DNA from: Kordia sp.
Lineage (GTDB): Bacteria > Bacteroidota > Bacteroidia > Flavobacteriales > Flavobacteriaceae
Assembly: GCA_002733415.1 (NCBI GenBank)
Contig: NVVR01000015.1
Span: 1-64,000, forward strand
Direction: 5' to 3'
Length of the DNA: 64,000 nucleotides
Shown: positions 53,496 to 61,990 of the stretch, one piece after another
Numbering within the stretch: the first letter of the stretch is position 1
Layout: each line of letters begins with the position of its first letter
Notes under the pieces: model-generated
Told to the model about the DNA's origin: nothing
What the model saw: the letters and a program-made list of their open reading frames with translations, nothing else
Database searches by the model: none
Program-made: the position numbers and the translations under genes

Positions 53496-54340
53496 ATGAG
53501 AACATCTAGTCGATTACTAGTGGTAGTGATTTTCACATTACTCCTAGGTAGTAGTTTGTTAACTGCACAATAAAAACAACCTCAACGCTATCTTACCGTT
53601 ACAACACTTCACTGGAACATGGACATGGAAGATTTTTCCATGGACGAATGGAAAACTGTTGAAAAAGAATTTACTAACAAGGTTACCGCTAAGAACGAAT
53701 ATGTTTTAGCTACTAATTTTGGCATCCATTTTATGACAGCCGATAATACAGAATTGGTATATGTACAGCTATTTAACTCGTGGAATGACATTGACAAAGC
53801 AAGTAAGCGGAATGGAGAATTAATAAAAGCAGCATGGCCAGATGAAGTTAAACGAGAAGCGTTTTTAAATAAACGTGACTCCTATTATGATGCTTATCAT
53901 TCCGATGAAATTTACGCAACCATATCAGGAGCGCAACCATATTTGGAAGAAGAAGACAAGGAAATGTTGTTCTATGTCAGAAAAAGTCATTTAGCGTTTC
54001 CTGACGATGGAACAGAAAAAGAGTTCAATGAGTTACGTGATCCTTTTGTTAAAGATGTTATTCATAAAAACCAATATATAAAAGGCTACTACCCATATGT
54101 ACATGCTTGGGGAGCTGATAAAAGAGATTTTGTTGAAGTTTTGTAGTAGAATCATTAGATGCTTTAGAAAAATCTTTTGATGAAATCGATAAATTGAATA
54201 AAGCTTGTTTCGCTGATGAGGAAAAACAAAAAACAACAGGAAAAAAAATGGAAAAATACTTTACTGGCTTCCATGCAGATTATGTGTATAGATCAGTACC
54301 AGAATTATCTAAAAAAATGCCATCACCACCTAAAAAATAG
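53496..54340 (+). pseudogene. secreted protein, broken by a stop and a frameshift
   Basis: The start ATG (53496) gives a signal peptide ending LLTAQ, then TAA at 53571-53573. The same frame continues with KQPQRYLTVTTLHWNMDMED and runs to VEVL at 54146. A T4 run (54139-54142) where 5 T are needed puts the tail out of frame; that tail reads ESLDALEKSFDEIDKLNKAC and ends KKMPSPPKK at 54340. The ~280-residue protein is not recognised. An ATG at 53619 could still start a truncated cytosolic form. Confidence 0.75.
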
Positions 54341-54347
54341 AGTATAT

Positions 54348-54379
54348 AAAAAAGGAGGCTTCATCAAACCTCCTTTTTT
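54348..54379. terminator. bidirectional terminator
   Basis: AAAAAAGGAGG and CCTCCTTTTTT stems around CTTCATCAAA, between the convergent broken gene and blaR1. Confidence 0.85.
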
Positions 54380-54400
54380 GTTTTTAAATAGTTTAGTAAA

Positions 54401-55975
54401 TTACTCTACAATTTCGAAGGTAATATGGTAGCTTTTTAAATCGCTTTCTGATGATTCCAAATTAAAGATTATCACCTCTTCACCAATTTTAGCCTCTTGT
54501 AAGAAAGCTTTGGCTTCCTTATTTAGTGCATTACTGTTACTCACTCTTACTGTTGGTTTTTTTTGAAATTTTATTTTAAACTCAGTGACACTCCCTTTTT
54601 TCACGGTAACTATCATTCTTTCGAGCTGCTCTTTTGTGTATGCAATAGTACATCCTTTACAAGGAGCTTTTCCGTCAATAAGTATTTTAGGTCCATTTGC
54701 AACTTTAGTTGCTTTTTTTGTATAAATATAAATAACAGATTTCGCTAACTTTTTATCGTTTTCATCTTTAGTAATAATATCAACACTTTGAATTTTATCC
54801 TTACTTACTTTTGATATTGTTTCAAAAGAAACTTTTTTATTGTCTAAAACATACTTTGCATTTTTAGGTAATGGAGGAGGGGGAGGAATATTAGAGTCAG
54901 TATTATTTACTCCTTTAATTACTTTTGGGGATGGTGGTATTGGTGGGAAACTAGGGAGTTTTTCAGCTTTCTTTTTTTGAGAAGGTGTCATCAACTTATA
55001 TAAATACTTAATTCGGTTAACTTCTTTTAATTTAACAAGCATACCTTTCTTAGGTTGTGTATTGTATTTTTTAGCCAATGCATTGTACTCGGTAACTTGC
55101 TGTGGTGTAGCTTTTTCTTGCTGTACGGTTGTGCTAAAGCTAAATAATAGCAATGTGAGTACTGGTAATAGGATAAAACTTCTTATCCAAATTTTCTTTT
55201 TTGATGTTTGTGTTTTCATAACTGTAAATCGTTTTTTGATTGATGAATAATTAATGGCATGTGCCAAGGGTAATTGACTCGCATTTGATGAATACGCAAG
55301 TAATGTTTGTTGATATGTTTTTGTATTAGCTCCATTATTTAAAACCGCTTGATCAGCTAAAAACTCATGATTTAATTTAACTGATTTATTTAGCAAAAAT
55401 AAAACCGGATTAAACCAAAATACTACTTGTAAAAACTCTAGTAACAATACATCAATACTGTGTTTTTGATGTGCATGAGTTTCTTCATGAAGTATTACTT
55501 CTTTGGGGATTTGACGGGTTATAAATTGCTGTTTATTGAAAAATATAAAGTTGAAAAAAGTATGGGGTACAATATCCTCGATCAATAAAACAGATGTAGT
55601 TTCACCGTTTTTCTCTTTTGGGTTATTTTTAATCCTTTTTATTATTTCGCAACTGTTCCTAATAAATTTTAGTCCAAATAAAAGCACTCCTAAAGCATAA
55701 ATACTCCATAATATTATTGAAAAGTAGTTTTGTTGTTTAGCTTCTTCAATAATCGGAAACTCTGTTACAACACTAGAAGCAATCATTGGCTGGATTTGCT
55801 CAACCACTTCCACATAATTAGTAAACGTGATAGTAGGTATTACAAATGAGAATACTAGTATTGATAATAAATAGACACGCTTATACACATGCATGTTTTC
55901 TTTCTCTAAAAACAATATATAAAACAGGTAAAACACCAATAAACATCCTCCCGATTTTAAGACATAAGCTATCAT
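54401..55975 (-). CDS. BlaR1-like M56 family metallopeptidase
   Basis: 524 residues. N-terminal membrane segments (residues ~5-20, 35-52 and others) surround the zinc-protease core HEETHAHQKHSIDVLLLEFL (HExxH near residue 167). After a last membrane segment (~residue 280) comes a long periplasmic part with a Pro-rich linker (FPPIPPSPK, IPPPPPLPK) and beta segments, without the penicillin-binding domain of staphylococcal BlaR1. So the signal is probably not a beta-lactam. Its ATG overlaps the blaI stop (TAATG). Confidence 0.9.
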   Translation of the reverse strand: MIAYVLKSGGCLLVFYLFYILFLEKENMHVYKRVYLLSILVFSFVIPTITFTNYVEVVEQIQPMIASSVVTEFPIIEEAKQQNYFSIILWSIYALGVLLFGLKFIRNSCEIIKRIKNNPKEKNGETTSVLLIEDIVPHTFFNFIFFNKQQFITRQIPKEVILHEETHAHQKHSIDVLLLEFLQVVFWFNPVLFLLNKSVKLNHEFLADQAVLNNGANTKTYQQTLLAYSSNASQLPLAHAINYSSIKKRFTVMKTQTSKKKIWIRSFILLPVLTLLLFSFSTTVQQEKATPQQVTEYNALAKKYNTQPKKGMLVKLKEVNRIKYLYKLMTPSQKKKAEKLPSFPPIPPSPKVIKGVNNTDSNIPPPPPLPKNAKYVLDNKKVSFETISKVSKDKIQSVDIITKDENDKKLAKSVIYIYTKKATKVANGPKILIDGKAPCKGCTIAYTKEQLERMIVTVKKGSVTEFKIKFQKKPTVRVSNSNALNKEAKAFLQEAKIGEEVIIFNLESSESDLKSYHITFEIVE

Positions 55976-56343
55976 TACTTTTTCTTTTTTAGTTCTCCGT
56001 CAATAATCGCTTTTAAATCCTCCAACTCTTCCTTAGTTAGGTTTGTTTCCTTTGTGAAAAATGATGCAAACTGTGAAGCACTATCGTTAAAAAAATTTTT
56101 AATCAGTCCGTTTACATGGGTTGAAAAATAAGCTTCCTTTTTAACCAACGGATAATACTCTCTAGCTTTCCCTTTTAAGGTATACGCTATATATCCTTTG
56201 TCAGACATTCTTTTTAATAAAGTTGCTAAAGTGGTGGTTGCTGGCTTAGGTTCCGGGTATGCTTCTAATAAATCCTTCATAAAAGCATTCTCTAACTCCC
56301 ATAAATGATTCATTACTGTTTCTTCTGTTTTTGATAATTTCAT
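55975..56343 (-). CDS. blaI: BlaI/MecI/CopY-family repressor
   Basis: 122 residues, the normal length. Winged helix: KLSKTEETVMNHLWELENAF, then KPATTTLATLLKRMSDKGYI (recognition helix) and EYYPLVKKEAYFS. The C-terminal helices dimerise. It binds TACA/TGTA dyads and is cleaved by its BlaR1 partner on induction. Two such dyads lie upstream over its own promoter, so it is autoregulated. Confidence 0.94.
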   Translation of the reverse strand: MKLSKTEETVMNHLWELENAFMKDLLEAYPEPKPATTTLATLLKRMSDKGYIAYTLKGKAREYYPLVKKEAYFSTHVNGLIKNFFNDSASQFASFFTKETNLTKEELEDLKAIIDGELKKKK

Positions 56344-56505
56344 GTGTTTAACATTTTGTAATTAGAAAAAATATTCCAAAATTTAAGAACCCGTGTAACC
56401 ACTCGTTACTCTCGTTCTCTCATTAACTTATTTTAATCATACCTCTTTGGTTTTTTTTTATAAAAAAAGTTCATGTTCGTTTCATACCACCTATTTAATT
56501 ATTGC

Positions 56506-56548
56506 TCTACAAATGTAGAAACAATATTTTAACTCTACAAGTGTAGAG
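56506..56548 (-). promoter_or_regulatory. blaI promoter with two BlaI operators
   Basis: Two dyads, TCTACAAATGTAGA (56506-56519) and CTCTACAAGTGTAGAG (56533-56548). On the minus strand the first contains the -7 box TACATTTG (56510-56517) and the second contains TTG (56538-56540), spaced by 20 bases. That is TTG-N20-TAnnTTTG, so both promoter elements are inside operators. Confidence 0.85.
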
Positions 56549-56591
56549 CAATAAAAAATATTTCAATTGCGTTAGTGATTGAGCTCTTTTT

Positions 56592-56679
56592 TCCACCAGT
56601 GGGTTTAATTTCTAGAGTCCCGATAGCTATCGGGATGCTTCGAACTACAACTATTATTAATTTATACTTCGTGTGCTTC
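56592..56679 (-). repeat. intergenic repeat family R1, copy B
   Basis: On the minus strand: GCACACGAAGTATAAATTAA, TAATAGTTGTAGTTCGAAGC, palindrome CCCGATAGCTATCGGG, then AAATTAAACCCACTGGTGG. Nearly identical to copy A outside the stem, which here is replaced by the longer palindrome. Confidence 0.75.
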
Positions 56680-56824
56680 CCCGTAGATGTTGATTTGAGT
56701 TGATGAACTGACCCGAGGTAGAACTGTCGAGGTATCAAGCGGAAATAAAACGTCTTTCTAGTTTTAACGAAAATAAAAAAAGCGACTAGCGAAAGCACGC
56801 CCTTAAAGGGAACCCCTAAAACAA

Positions 56825-56852
56825 AAAAATCCGCTCAGATGAACGGATTTTT
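56825..56852. terminator. terminator after the dipeptidase gene
   Basis: AAAATCCG and CGGATTTTT, 8-bp stem with a 10-base loop. Confidence 0.75.
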
Positions 56853-56873
56853 ATAATCTAGAATATAAATGTT

Positions 56874-58262
56874 TTACTTACTCAATTCAGTAAAATACTT
56901 ATAAAACAAAGGGATAGTTTCAATTCCTTTTAAGTAATTGAATACTCCAAAATGTTCGTTTGGCGAGTGTATTGCGTCAGAATCTAATCCGAATCCCATT
57001 AAAATAGTCTTGCTTTTTAATTCTTCTTCAAATAAAGCTACAATTGGGATACTACCTCCACTACGTTGTGGAATAGGTTTTTTACCAAAAGTTTCATTAT
57101 ACGCCATACTAGCAGCTTTATACCCTATGCTATTTGTCGGCGTTACATAGCCTTGACCACCGTGATGCGGAGTAACCTTTACTGTAACACCTGCTGGAGC
57201 AATACTTAAAAAATGTTTCGTAAACAATTCAGTAATCGACTCCCAATCTTGATTTGGGACTAAACGCATAGATATTTTAGCATATGCTTTTGAAGCGATA
57301 ACTGTTTTTGCGCCTTCGCCAGTATATCCTCCCCAAATTCCGTTTACATCTAAAGTAGGACGGATAGCATTACGCTCATTAGTAGTGTATCCTTCTTCAC
57401 CATAAACAGCGTCAATATCCAGTGCTTTTTTATAATTTTCTAATGAAAATGGAGCTTTAGCCATTTCATCACGCTCTTCTCTAGACAAGTCTTCTACTCC
57501 ATCGTAAAAACCAGGAATAGTAATCTGATTTTTTTCATCATGTAAAGAAGCAATCATTTTTGTCAGCACATTTATAGGGTTTGCAACTGCTCCTCCATAT
57601 AAACCTGAATGTAAATCTCTGTTAGGACCTGTTACTTCAACCTCAACATAACTCAAACCTCTTAAGCCAGTTGTAATTGACGGAATATCATTAGCGATCA
57701 TTCCTGTATCAGAAATCAAGATAACATCGTTCTTTAGTTTCTCTTGATTATTCTTTACAAAAACACCAAGGTTAACTGAACCAACTTCTTCCTCACCTTC
57801 AATCATGAACTTAACATTACAAGGCAATTGGTTTGTAGATGTCATAAACTCTAATGCCTTTACATGCATGTACATTTGTCCTTTATCATCACAAGCACCA
57901 CGAGCAAAAATAGCGCCTTCAGGGTGTTTGTCTGTTTTTTTAATAACCGGTTCAAATGGTCCGCTTGTCCATAATTCAATAGGATCAGCAGGTTGCACAT
58001 CATAATGCCCATAAACTAAAATTGTTGGTAAAGCAGGATCAATAATTTTTTCTCCGTAAACAATAGGATATCCATCAGTTTCACACATTTCAACAAGGTC
58101 ACAACCTGCTTTTTCAAGACTCAATTTTACCTGATCAGCGGTTTTCCTTACATCCTTTTCAAATGCAGAATCTGCACTAACAGAAGGTATTTTTAATAAT
58201 TCAATAAGCTCGTTTAAGAAACGATCCTTATGCTCACTTATGTAGTTTTTTATATTGTTCAT
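56874..58262 (-). CDS. M20-family dipeptidase
   Basis: 462 residues, cytosolic. Two-zinc ligands of the M20 clan are visible in order: LVYGHYDVQPADP, RGACDDKGQMYMHVKAL, MIEGEEEVGSVNLGVF (catalytic Glu), then DTGM and a final HSPNEHFGVF. Together with the lid-domain segment GPNRDLHSGLYGGAVANPIN it fits the CNDP/PepV-like dipeptidase group, which hydrolyses di- or tripeptides. Single gene. Confidence 0.92.
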   Translation of the reverse strand: MNNIKNYISEHKDRFLNELIELLKIPSVSADSAFEKDVRKTADQVKLSLEKAGCDLVEMCETDGYPIVYGEKIIDPALPTILVYGHYDVQPADPIELWTSGPFEPVIKKTDKHPEGAIFARGACDDKGQMYMHVKALEFMTSTNQLPCNVKFMIEGEEEVGSVNLGVFVKNNQEKLKNDVILISDTGMIANDIPSITTGLRGLSYVEVEVTGPNRDLHSGLYGGAVANPINVLTKMIASLHDEKNQITIPGFYDGVEDLSREERDEMAKAPFSLENYKKALDIDAVYGEEGYTTNERNAIRPTLDVNGIWGGYTGEGAKTVIASKAYAKISMRLVPNQDWESITELFTKHFLSIAPAGVTVKVTPHHGGQGYVTPTNSIGYKAASMAYNETFGKKPIPQRSGGSIPIVALFEEELKSKTILMGFGLDSDAIHSPNEHFGVFNYLKGIETIPLFYKYFTELSK

Positions 58263-58347
58263 TACTCAAAAAATTTAGAGTTTCAAAAGTACTAAAAATA
58301 GTATTGATATTTTTTAATATTTTTATTTGATACTAATAAGGAATATG

Positions 58348-58355
58348 TATATTTG
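58348..58355 (+). promoter_or_regulatory. promoter -7 element for tRNA-Leu
   Basis: TATATTTG, 13 bases before the tRNA. Confidence 0.7.
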
Positions 58356-58367
58356 CAGTCCTTAATT

Positions 58368-58449
58368 GCAGGCGTGGTGGAATTGGTAGACACGCTAGAC
58401 TTAGGATCTAGTGCCGCGAGGTGTGAGAGTTCGAGTCTCTCCGCCTGTA
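58368..58449 (+). tRNA. tRNA-Leu (anticodon TAG)
   Basis: Acceptor arm GCAGGCG with CGCCTGT (first pair G-U), D arm with GGTAGACAC, anticodon loop CTTAGGA giving TAG, a long variable arm (GTGCCGCGAGGTGT region) typical of class II tRNAs, and a T arm with GTTCGAGTC. Discriminator base A at 58449. CCA is not encoded. It reads CUN leucine codons. The terminator lies 8 bases downstream. Confidence 0.95.
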
Positions 58450-58456
58450 CAACTTT

Positions 58457-58494
58457 AAAGAGTTAAAATGTTTTTACATTTTAACTCTTTTTTT
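58457..58494 (+). terminator. terminator after tRNA-Leu
   Basis: AAAGAGTTAAAATGT and ACATTTTAACTCTTT, perfect 15-bp stem, then T-run. Confidence 0.9.
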
Positions 58495-58532
58495 ATGAGC
58501 CAAATATTCCTTACTTTTACAAAGTATTTGCT

Positions 58533-58540
58533 TATATTTG
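58533..58540 (+). promoter_or_regulatory. promoter -7 element for the TerB-like gene
   Basis: TATATTTG with GCAG after it, 26 bases before the ATG. Confidence 0.65.
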
Positions 58541-58566
58541 CAGAAAATTCTTAAAAAAATTAAAGA

Positions 58567-59001
58567 ATGTCGATTAAAGATTTATATTCAAGCGGATTTG
58601 TTGCTAGAAACCAAGGTCATTTTGCTGCCATAGTTCGTGTAGCATTAAGCGATGGTAAAATTGTTGAAGAAGAGCAATTATTTTTACAACGTTTAGCTGA
58701 TAAGTTAAATATTGGTGAAGTAGCTTATGCTGAAATTATAGAAGACCCAACAAATTACCCAATCAATCCACCTAATACTTACAACAGAAGATTAGAGCGT
58801 TTATTTGATTTGGTACGTATTGTATATGTTGATTTAGATATTAAAGATAAACAAATAGTAATGCTAGAACGTATTGGTATAGGTTTAGGGTTTGCCCCTG
58901 CAAATGTTGAATTTATAATTCAAAAAGCATTACAATTAATTAGAGATGGTGTTTTAGATGTAGATACTTTTTCTGAAGAAATTAAAAACATGAATAGATA
59001 A
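58567..59001 (+). CDS. TerB-like protein
   Basis: 144 residues, helical and cytosolic. GHFAAIVRVALSDGKIVEEE is the TerB/DUF533-type acidic pocket helix, and LVRIVYVDLDIKDKQIVMLE the second half-repeat. TerB proteins bind metal in tellurite resistance operons, but no other ter gene is present, so the role is not resistance by context. Own promoter; repeat R1 follows. Confidence 0.8.
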   Translation: MSIKDLYSSGFVARNQGHFAAIVRVALSDGKIVEEEQLFLQRLADKLNIGEVAYAEIIEDPTNYPINPPNTYNRRLERLFDLVRIVYVDLDIKDKQIVMLERIGIGLGFAPANVEFIIQKALQLIRDGVLDVDTFSEEIKNMNR

Positions 59002-59008
59002 GTTTATT

Positions 59009-59094
59009 CCCACCAGTGGGTTTAATGCCCCGAGCCTACCTCATCAATGAAACAATAGAGTTAGATTCATGTCTCGAGGACTTATCCATAGGAA
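59009..59094 (-). repeat. intergenic repeat family R1, copy D
   Basis: On the minus strand: CCTCGAGACATGAATCTAAC, GATGAGGTAGGCTCGGGG, CATTAAACCCACTGGTGGG. More diverged than copies A and B in the middle, but with the same terminal block and stem. Confidence 0.6.
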
Positions 59095-59118
59095 GTTGAC
59101 TTTCTGTTTTATTATATT

Positions 59119-59147
59119 AAAAAGCCACGCTATTTGCGTGGCTTTTT
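59119..59147. terminator. bidirectional terminator
   Basis: AAAAAGCCACGC-tattt-GCGTGGCTTTTT, perfect 12-bp stem. Confidence 0.92.
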
Positions 59148-59254
59148 TGCTATTGAAGTACCTGCATCTAAATTGAATTTTTAAAGCTTAAAAATATTTC
59201 GTAACTTATTAGACCTAAATCTTTTACACTAATACATTTTCAATAAAACTTACA

Positions 59255-61063
59255 ATGTATCGTAATCGTATTTTAATACATTTCCTTTTTCTTATTCCCT
59301 GTATATTACTTGGGCAAGTTAATGGTTGTCCTGAAGTAAAAATAACGGGCATCAGTGAAAATGAAACGATTTATATCCATTGTAATTCTCAAGATAGCTG
59401 TGTAAAATTAGTAGCCAATTATCCAGAAACAGGTACACCAACAAGTTATAGTATTGAACAAATTGATTATACTCCTGAATTTCCTTTTTCAGGATTAGCA
59501 AACCCCATAAGCGTAAATATTGATGATGTTTGGTCAGACCCAAAAGTAATTCTTCCATTTAATTTTTGTTTCTATAATCAAGAATACTCACAAGCAGTAG
59601 TGAGCTCAAACGGGGCTATTTCTTTTGACATAGGAAACATTAATGATAACGGTTTTACTGATGATGCCGACGAGTGTCCGTGGGAATTTAACTTAGGAAT
59701 TCCCAGCCCACAATTTCCAAGTACAGCTGAGCCTAAAAAAATATTAAATGCTATTTACGGCGTTTATCATGATATTGATCCTAGTGTGGGCGGACAAATT
59801 GGTTGGCAACTGTTTGGAGAGTTCCCTTGTAGACGTTTGGTAGTAAGCTATTACCAAGTGCCGTTATTTGATTGTGAATCTATTAATTCTACTTTTCAGA
59901 TGGTGCTATATGAGTCAACAAATATTATTGAAGTATATATAGAAAATAAAGCTACTTGCCCTAATTGGAATAACGGAAATAGCGTTTTAGGAATTCAAAA
60001 TGCTACAGGTACTCAAGGAATAACTCCTAATGGACGGAATACAGGAAGCTGGTCTACTGAAAATGAAGCGTGGAGAATTACTCCTTCTGGCCCATCAAAC
60101 ACACAAATAACCTGGTATGATGATGTTAGTGGTGCTGTGCTAGCTACCAATCAAAATGAAATTACCGTTTGCCCTACAACAGCACATAGTTACAGAGCTG
60201 AGGTGCTGTATACACTTTGTGACGGAAGTACGATACTTTCTAGCGACACAACAACAGTTGAATATACCGATACCGTTTTTGCAGCTCCTCCAAAAGAATA
60301 TATTATTTGTGATAAAGATGACATTAAAGACGGAATCACAACTATTGATTTATCCATATTTGACAGCGAATTAGTTACCGAATTAAATAGCATTAATACG
60401 TATGTAATCACATATCATTTATCGCAACAAGATGCAATTGATAATGTATTTCCTATCAACCCAGCAACTTCATTTATTAATATTGATAATCCCGAAATCG
60501 TTTTTGGTAGAATAGAAGATCTTGACTTAAAATGTGTATTAATTAAAGAAATTGATATTACAGTTTCAGCAGGACCTGCCAATTTTGATGCAAATGTTGT
60601 TTCTGAAACTTTCGCTGATGTACATCAAATTTTAGCGACTGCAACTGGGGTTGATCAATATTTATTCAGTTTGGACGATGGTGAGTTTCAAGTCAGTGGC
60701 TTTTTTGACAATGTTAATGTCGGTTTACACACTATTATCATTACAGATAGTAATTCTTGTTTTAAAAAGGTAATAGAACTTGTGATTATAGATTACCCAA
60801 AATTCTTCACGCCTAACGGAGACGGTATTAACGATTATTGGAACATTAGCCATATAGAAGAATTGGTATTTGCTAACATTACTATATTTGATCGATATGG
60901 AAAAGAGCTTATACAGTTTGATCAAAACAGTAAAGGTTGGGATGGACTATACAAAGGCACCCCACTCCCTTCAAATGATTACTGGTTTAAATTATTGTAT
61001 TCAGAAAAGAAACCAAAAGGAGTTCAGCGGGAGTTTATTGCTCATTTTTCTATAAAAAGATAA
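59255..61063 (+). CDS. surface protein with T9SS type B (gliding-motility-associated) C-terminal domain
   Basis: 602 residues with a signal peptide (about 1-20, ending LGQ). The N-terminal ~250 residues hold a beta-sandwich with RIEFNFCFYNQEY-like elements (VILPFNFCFYNQEYSQAVVS) and NGNSVLGIQNATGTQGITPN. Ig-like repeats follow. The end FFTPNGDGINDYWNISHI, ITIFDRYGKELIQFD and YWFKLLYSEKKPKG form the CHU_C/type B sorting domain. It is exported by T9SS, probably to the cell surface. Confidence 0.93.
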   Translation: MYRNRILIHFLFLIPCILLGQVNGCPEVKITGISENETIYIHCNSQDSCVKLVANYPETGTPTSYSIEQIDYTPEFPFSGLANPISVNIDDVWSDPKVILPFNFCFYNQEYSQAVVSSNGAISFDIGNINDNGFTDDADECPWEFNLGIPSPQFPSTAEPKKILNAIYGVYHDIDPSVGGQIGWQLFGEFPCRRLVVSYYQVPLFDCESINSTFQMVLYESTNIIEVYIENKATCPNWNNGNSVLGIQNATGTQGITPNGRNTGSWSTENEAWRITPSGPSNTQITWYDDVSGAVLATNQNEITVCPTTAHSYRAEVLYTLCDGSTILSSDTTTVEYTDTVFAAPPKEYIICDKDDIKDGITTIDLSIFDSELVTELNSINTYVITYHLSQQDAIDNVFPINPATSFINIDNPEIVFGRIEDLDLKCVLIKEIDITVSAGPANFDANVVSETFADVHQILATATGVDQYLFSLDDGEFQVSGFFDNVNVGLHTIIITDSNSCFKKVIELVIIDYPKFFTPNGDGINDYWNISHIEELVFANITIFDRYGKELIQFDQNSKGWDGLYKGTPLPSNDYWFKLLYSEKKPKGVQREFIAHFSIKR

Positions 61064-61181
61064 TGATCTTTAATTAAATCCCTCTAAAAACATTAATCTC
61101 ACTAGAGAAAATAAAATCAGGTATAAATACTTGGTTTTAAAACAAAATAGAAACCCTCTAAAGAGTACTATCCATTGTAAG

Positions 61182-61189
61182 TAGTTTTG
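61182..61189 (+). promoter_or_regulatory. possible promoter -7 element
   Basis: TAGTTTTG, 29 bases before the ATG at 61219 of the three-gene cluster. An in-frame non-ATG start at 61189 overlaps it. Confidence 0.5.
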
Positions 61190-61218
61190 TGTTATATAAC
61201 GTTAACAAATTACTTATT

Positions 61219-61965
61219 ATGGACACAACTGTCACAGCTGTCACAAATGATCGAGTTATAAATACAAGTCCTTTAATTAGCCCGGGAGTCACTAGTGAGT
61301 TAAAGGGTGAAATAAATGCAATGCTGTCATTTGCACTTAATAATGGACTTGCTATAAACAGGGAGATAAACGGCTTATTAGAAAGCACCACATTGGATGA
61401 TTTGTTAAATGTACATGGTTTACTGACTAAGAATGTACAACCAGCTACTCCAAAATCTATTCAGTACTTGAATATTATTAATAAAGATGGTATTCAAGAA
61501 ACATCGTACAACAAAATTCCCTTAGTGCGTAATTTAATTTTATTAGCACTGTTTTTTTTAATTGTATTTATTGGTACGGCATTATCACCAGAAGTAAACA
61601 ATGACTCGTTAGACAAAGGTATCATGGAAAACAATGGCATTTCCTTATTATTAAACTTAACCTTTCTTTGTTCTATATCGGGCTTAGGTGTTGCTTTCTA
61701 TTTATTAAAAAATGTGAGTAACTCCATTCAAAAAGGAACTTTAGTGCCCGAAGAGGCTATTTATTATACCGCTTTAATATTTTTAGGAATCATTGCTGGT
61801 ATTATCCTTTCTGAAATTATCTCATTATATACTACGAGTAGCGATATTAACTTATTTAATAAAAGTATACTTGCTTTAATTGGAGGATTTTCTTCTGATG
61901 CTATTTTTAGTGTTTTACAAAGCTTAGTTACCAAAGTAAAACAACTTTTTTCAATACCTGCTTAA
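61219..61965 (+). CDS. four-segment membrane protein, unknown (cluster gene 1)
   Basis: 248 residues from the ATG at 61219 (MDTTVTAVTNDRVINTS). The N-terminal ~110 residues are soluble and amphipathic (GEINAMLSFALNNGLAINRE; LLESTTLDDLLNVHGLLTKN). Then come three clear membrane segments (~115-135, 150-172, 183-207) and a last half-hydrophobic segment (LALIGGFSSDAIFSVLQSLV). Not recognised; the late GGFSSDAI motif recalls other predicted integral membrane proteins of unknown role. It is followed by a lipoprotein gene 25 bases later. Confidence 0.65.
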   Translation: MDTTVTAVTNDRVINTSPLISPGVTSELKGEINAMLSFALNNGLAINREINGLLESTTLDDLLNVHGLLTKNVQPATPKSIQYLNIINKDGIQETSYNKIPLVRNLILLALFFLIVFIGTALSPEVNNDSLDKGIMENNGISLLLNLTFLCSISGLGVAFYLLKNVSNSIQKGTLVPEEAIYYTALIFLGIIAGIILSEIISLYTTSSDINLFNKSILALIGGFSSDAIFSVLQSLVTKVKQLFSIPA

Positions 61966-61990
61966 ACGAAACCTTTAAAACAAAATAATA

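Larger units (their letters stand above)
56344..56873. other. 530-base region: BlaI operators, repeat R1, terminator
   Basis: Holds the blaI promoter/operator (56506-56548), repeat R1 copy B (56592-56679) and the terminator of the dipeptidase gene (56825-56852). No reading frame that I can support. Confidence 0.7.

Noticed and set aside
58567-59001. Tellurite-resistance locus
   Set aside because: Only a single TerB-like gene; no terA, terC, terD or terE nearby.
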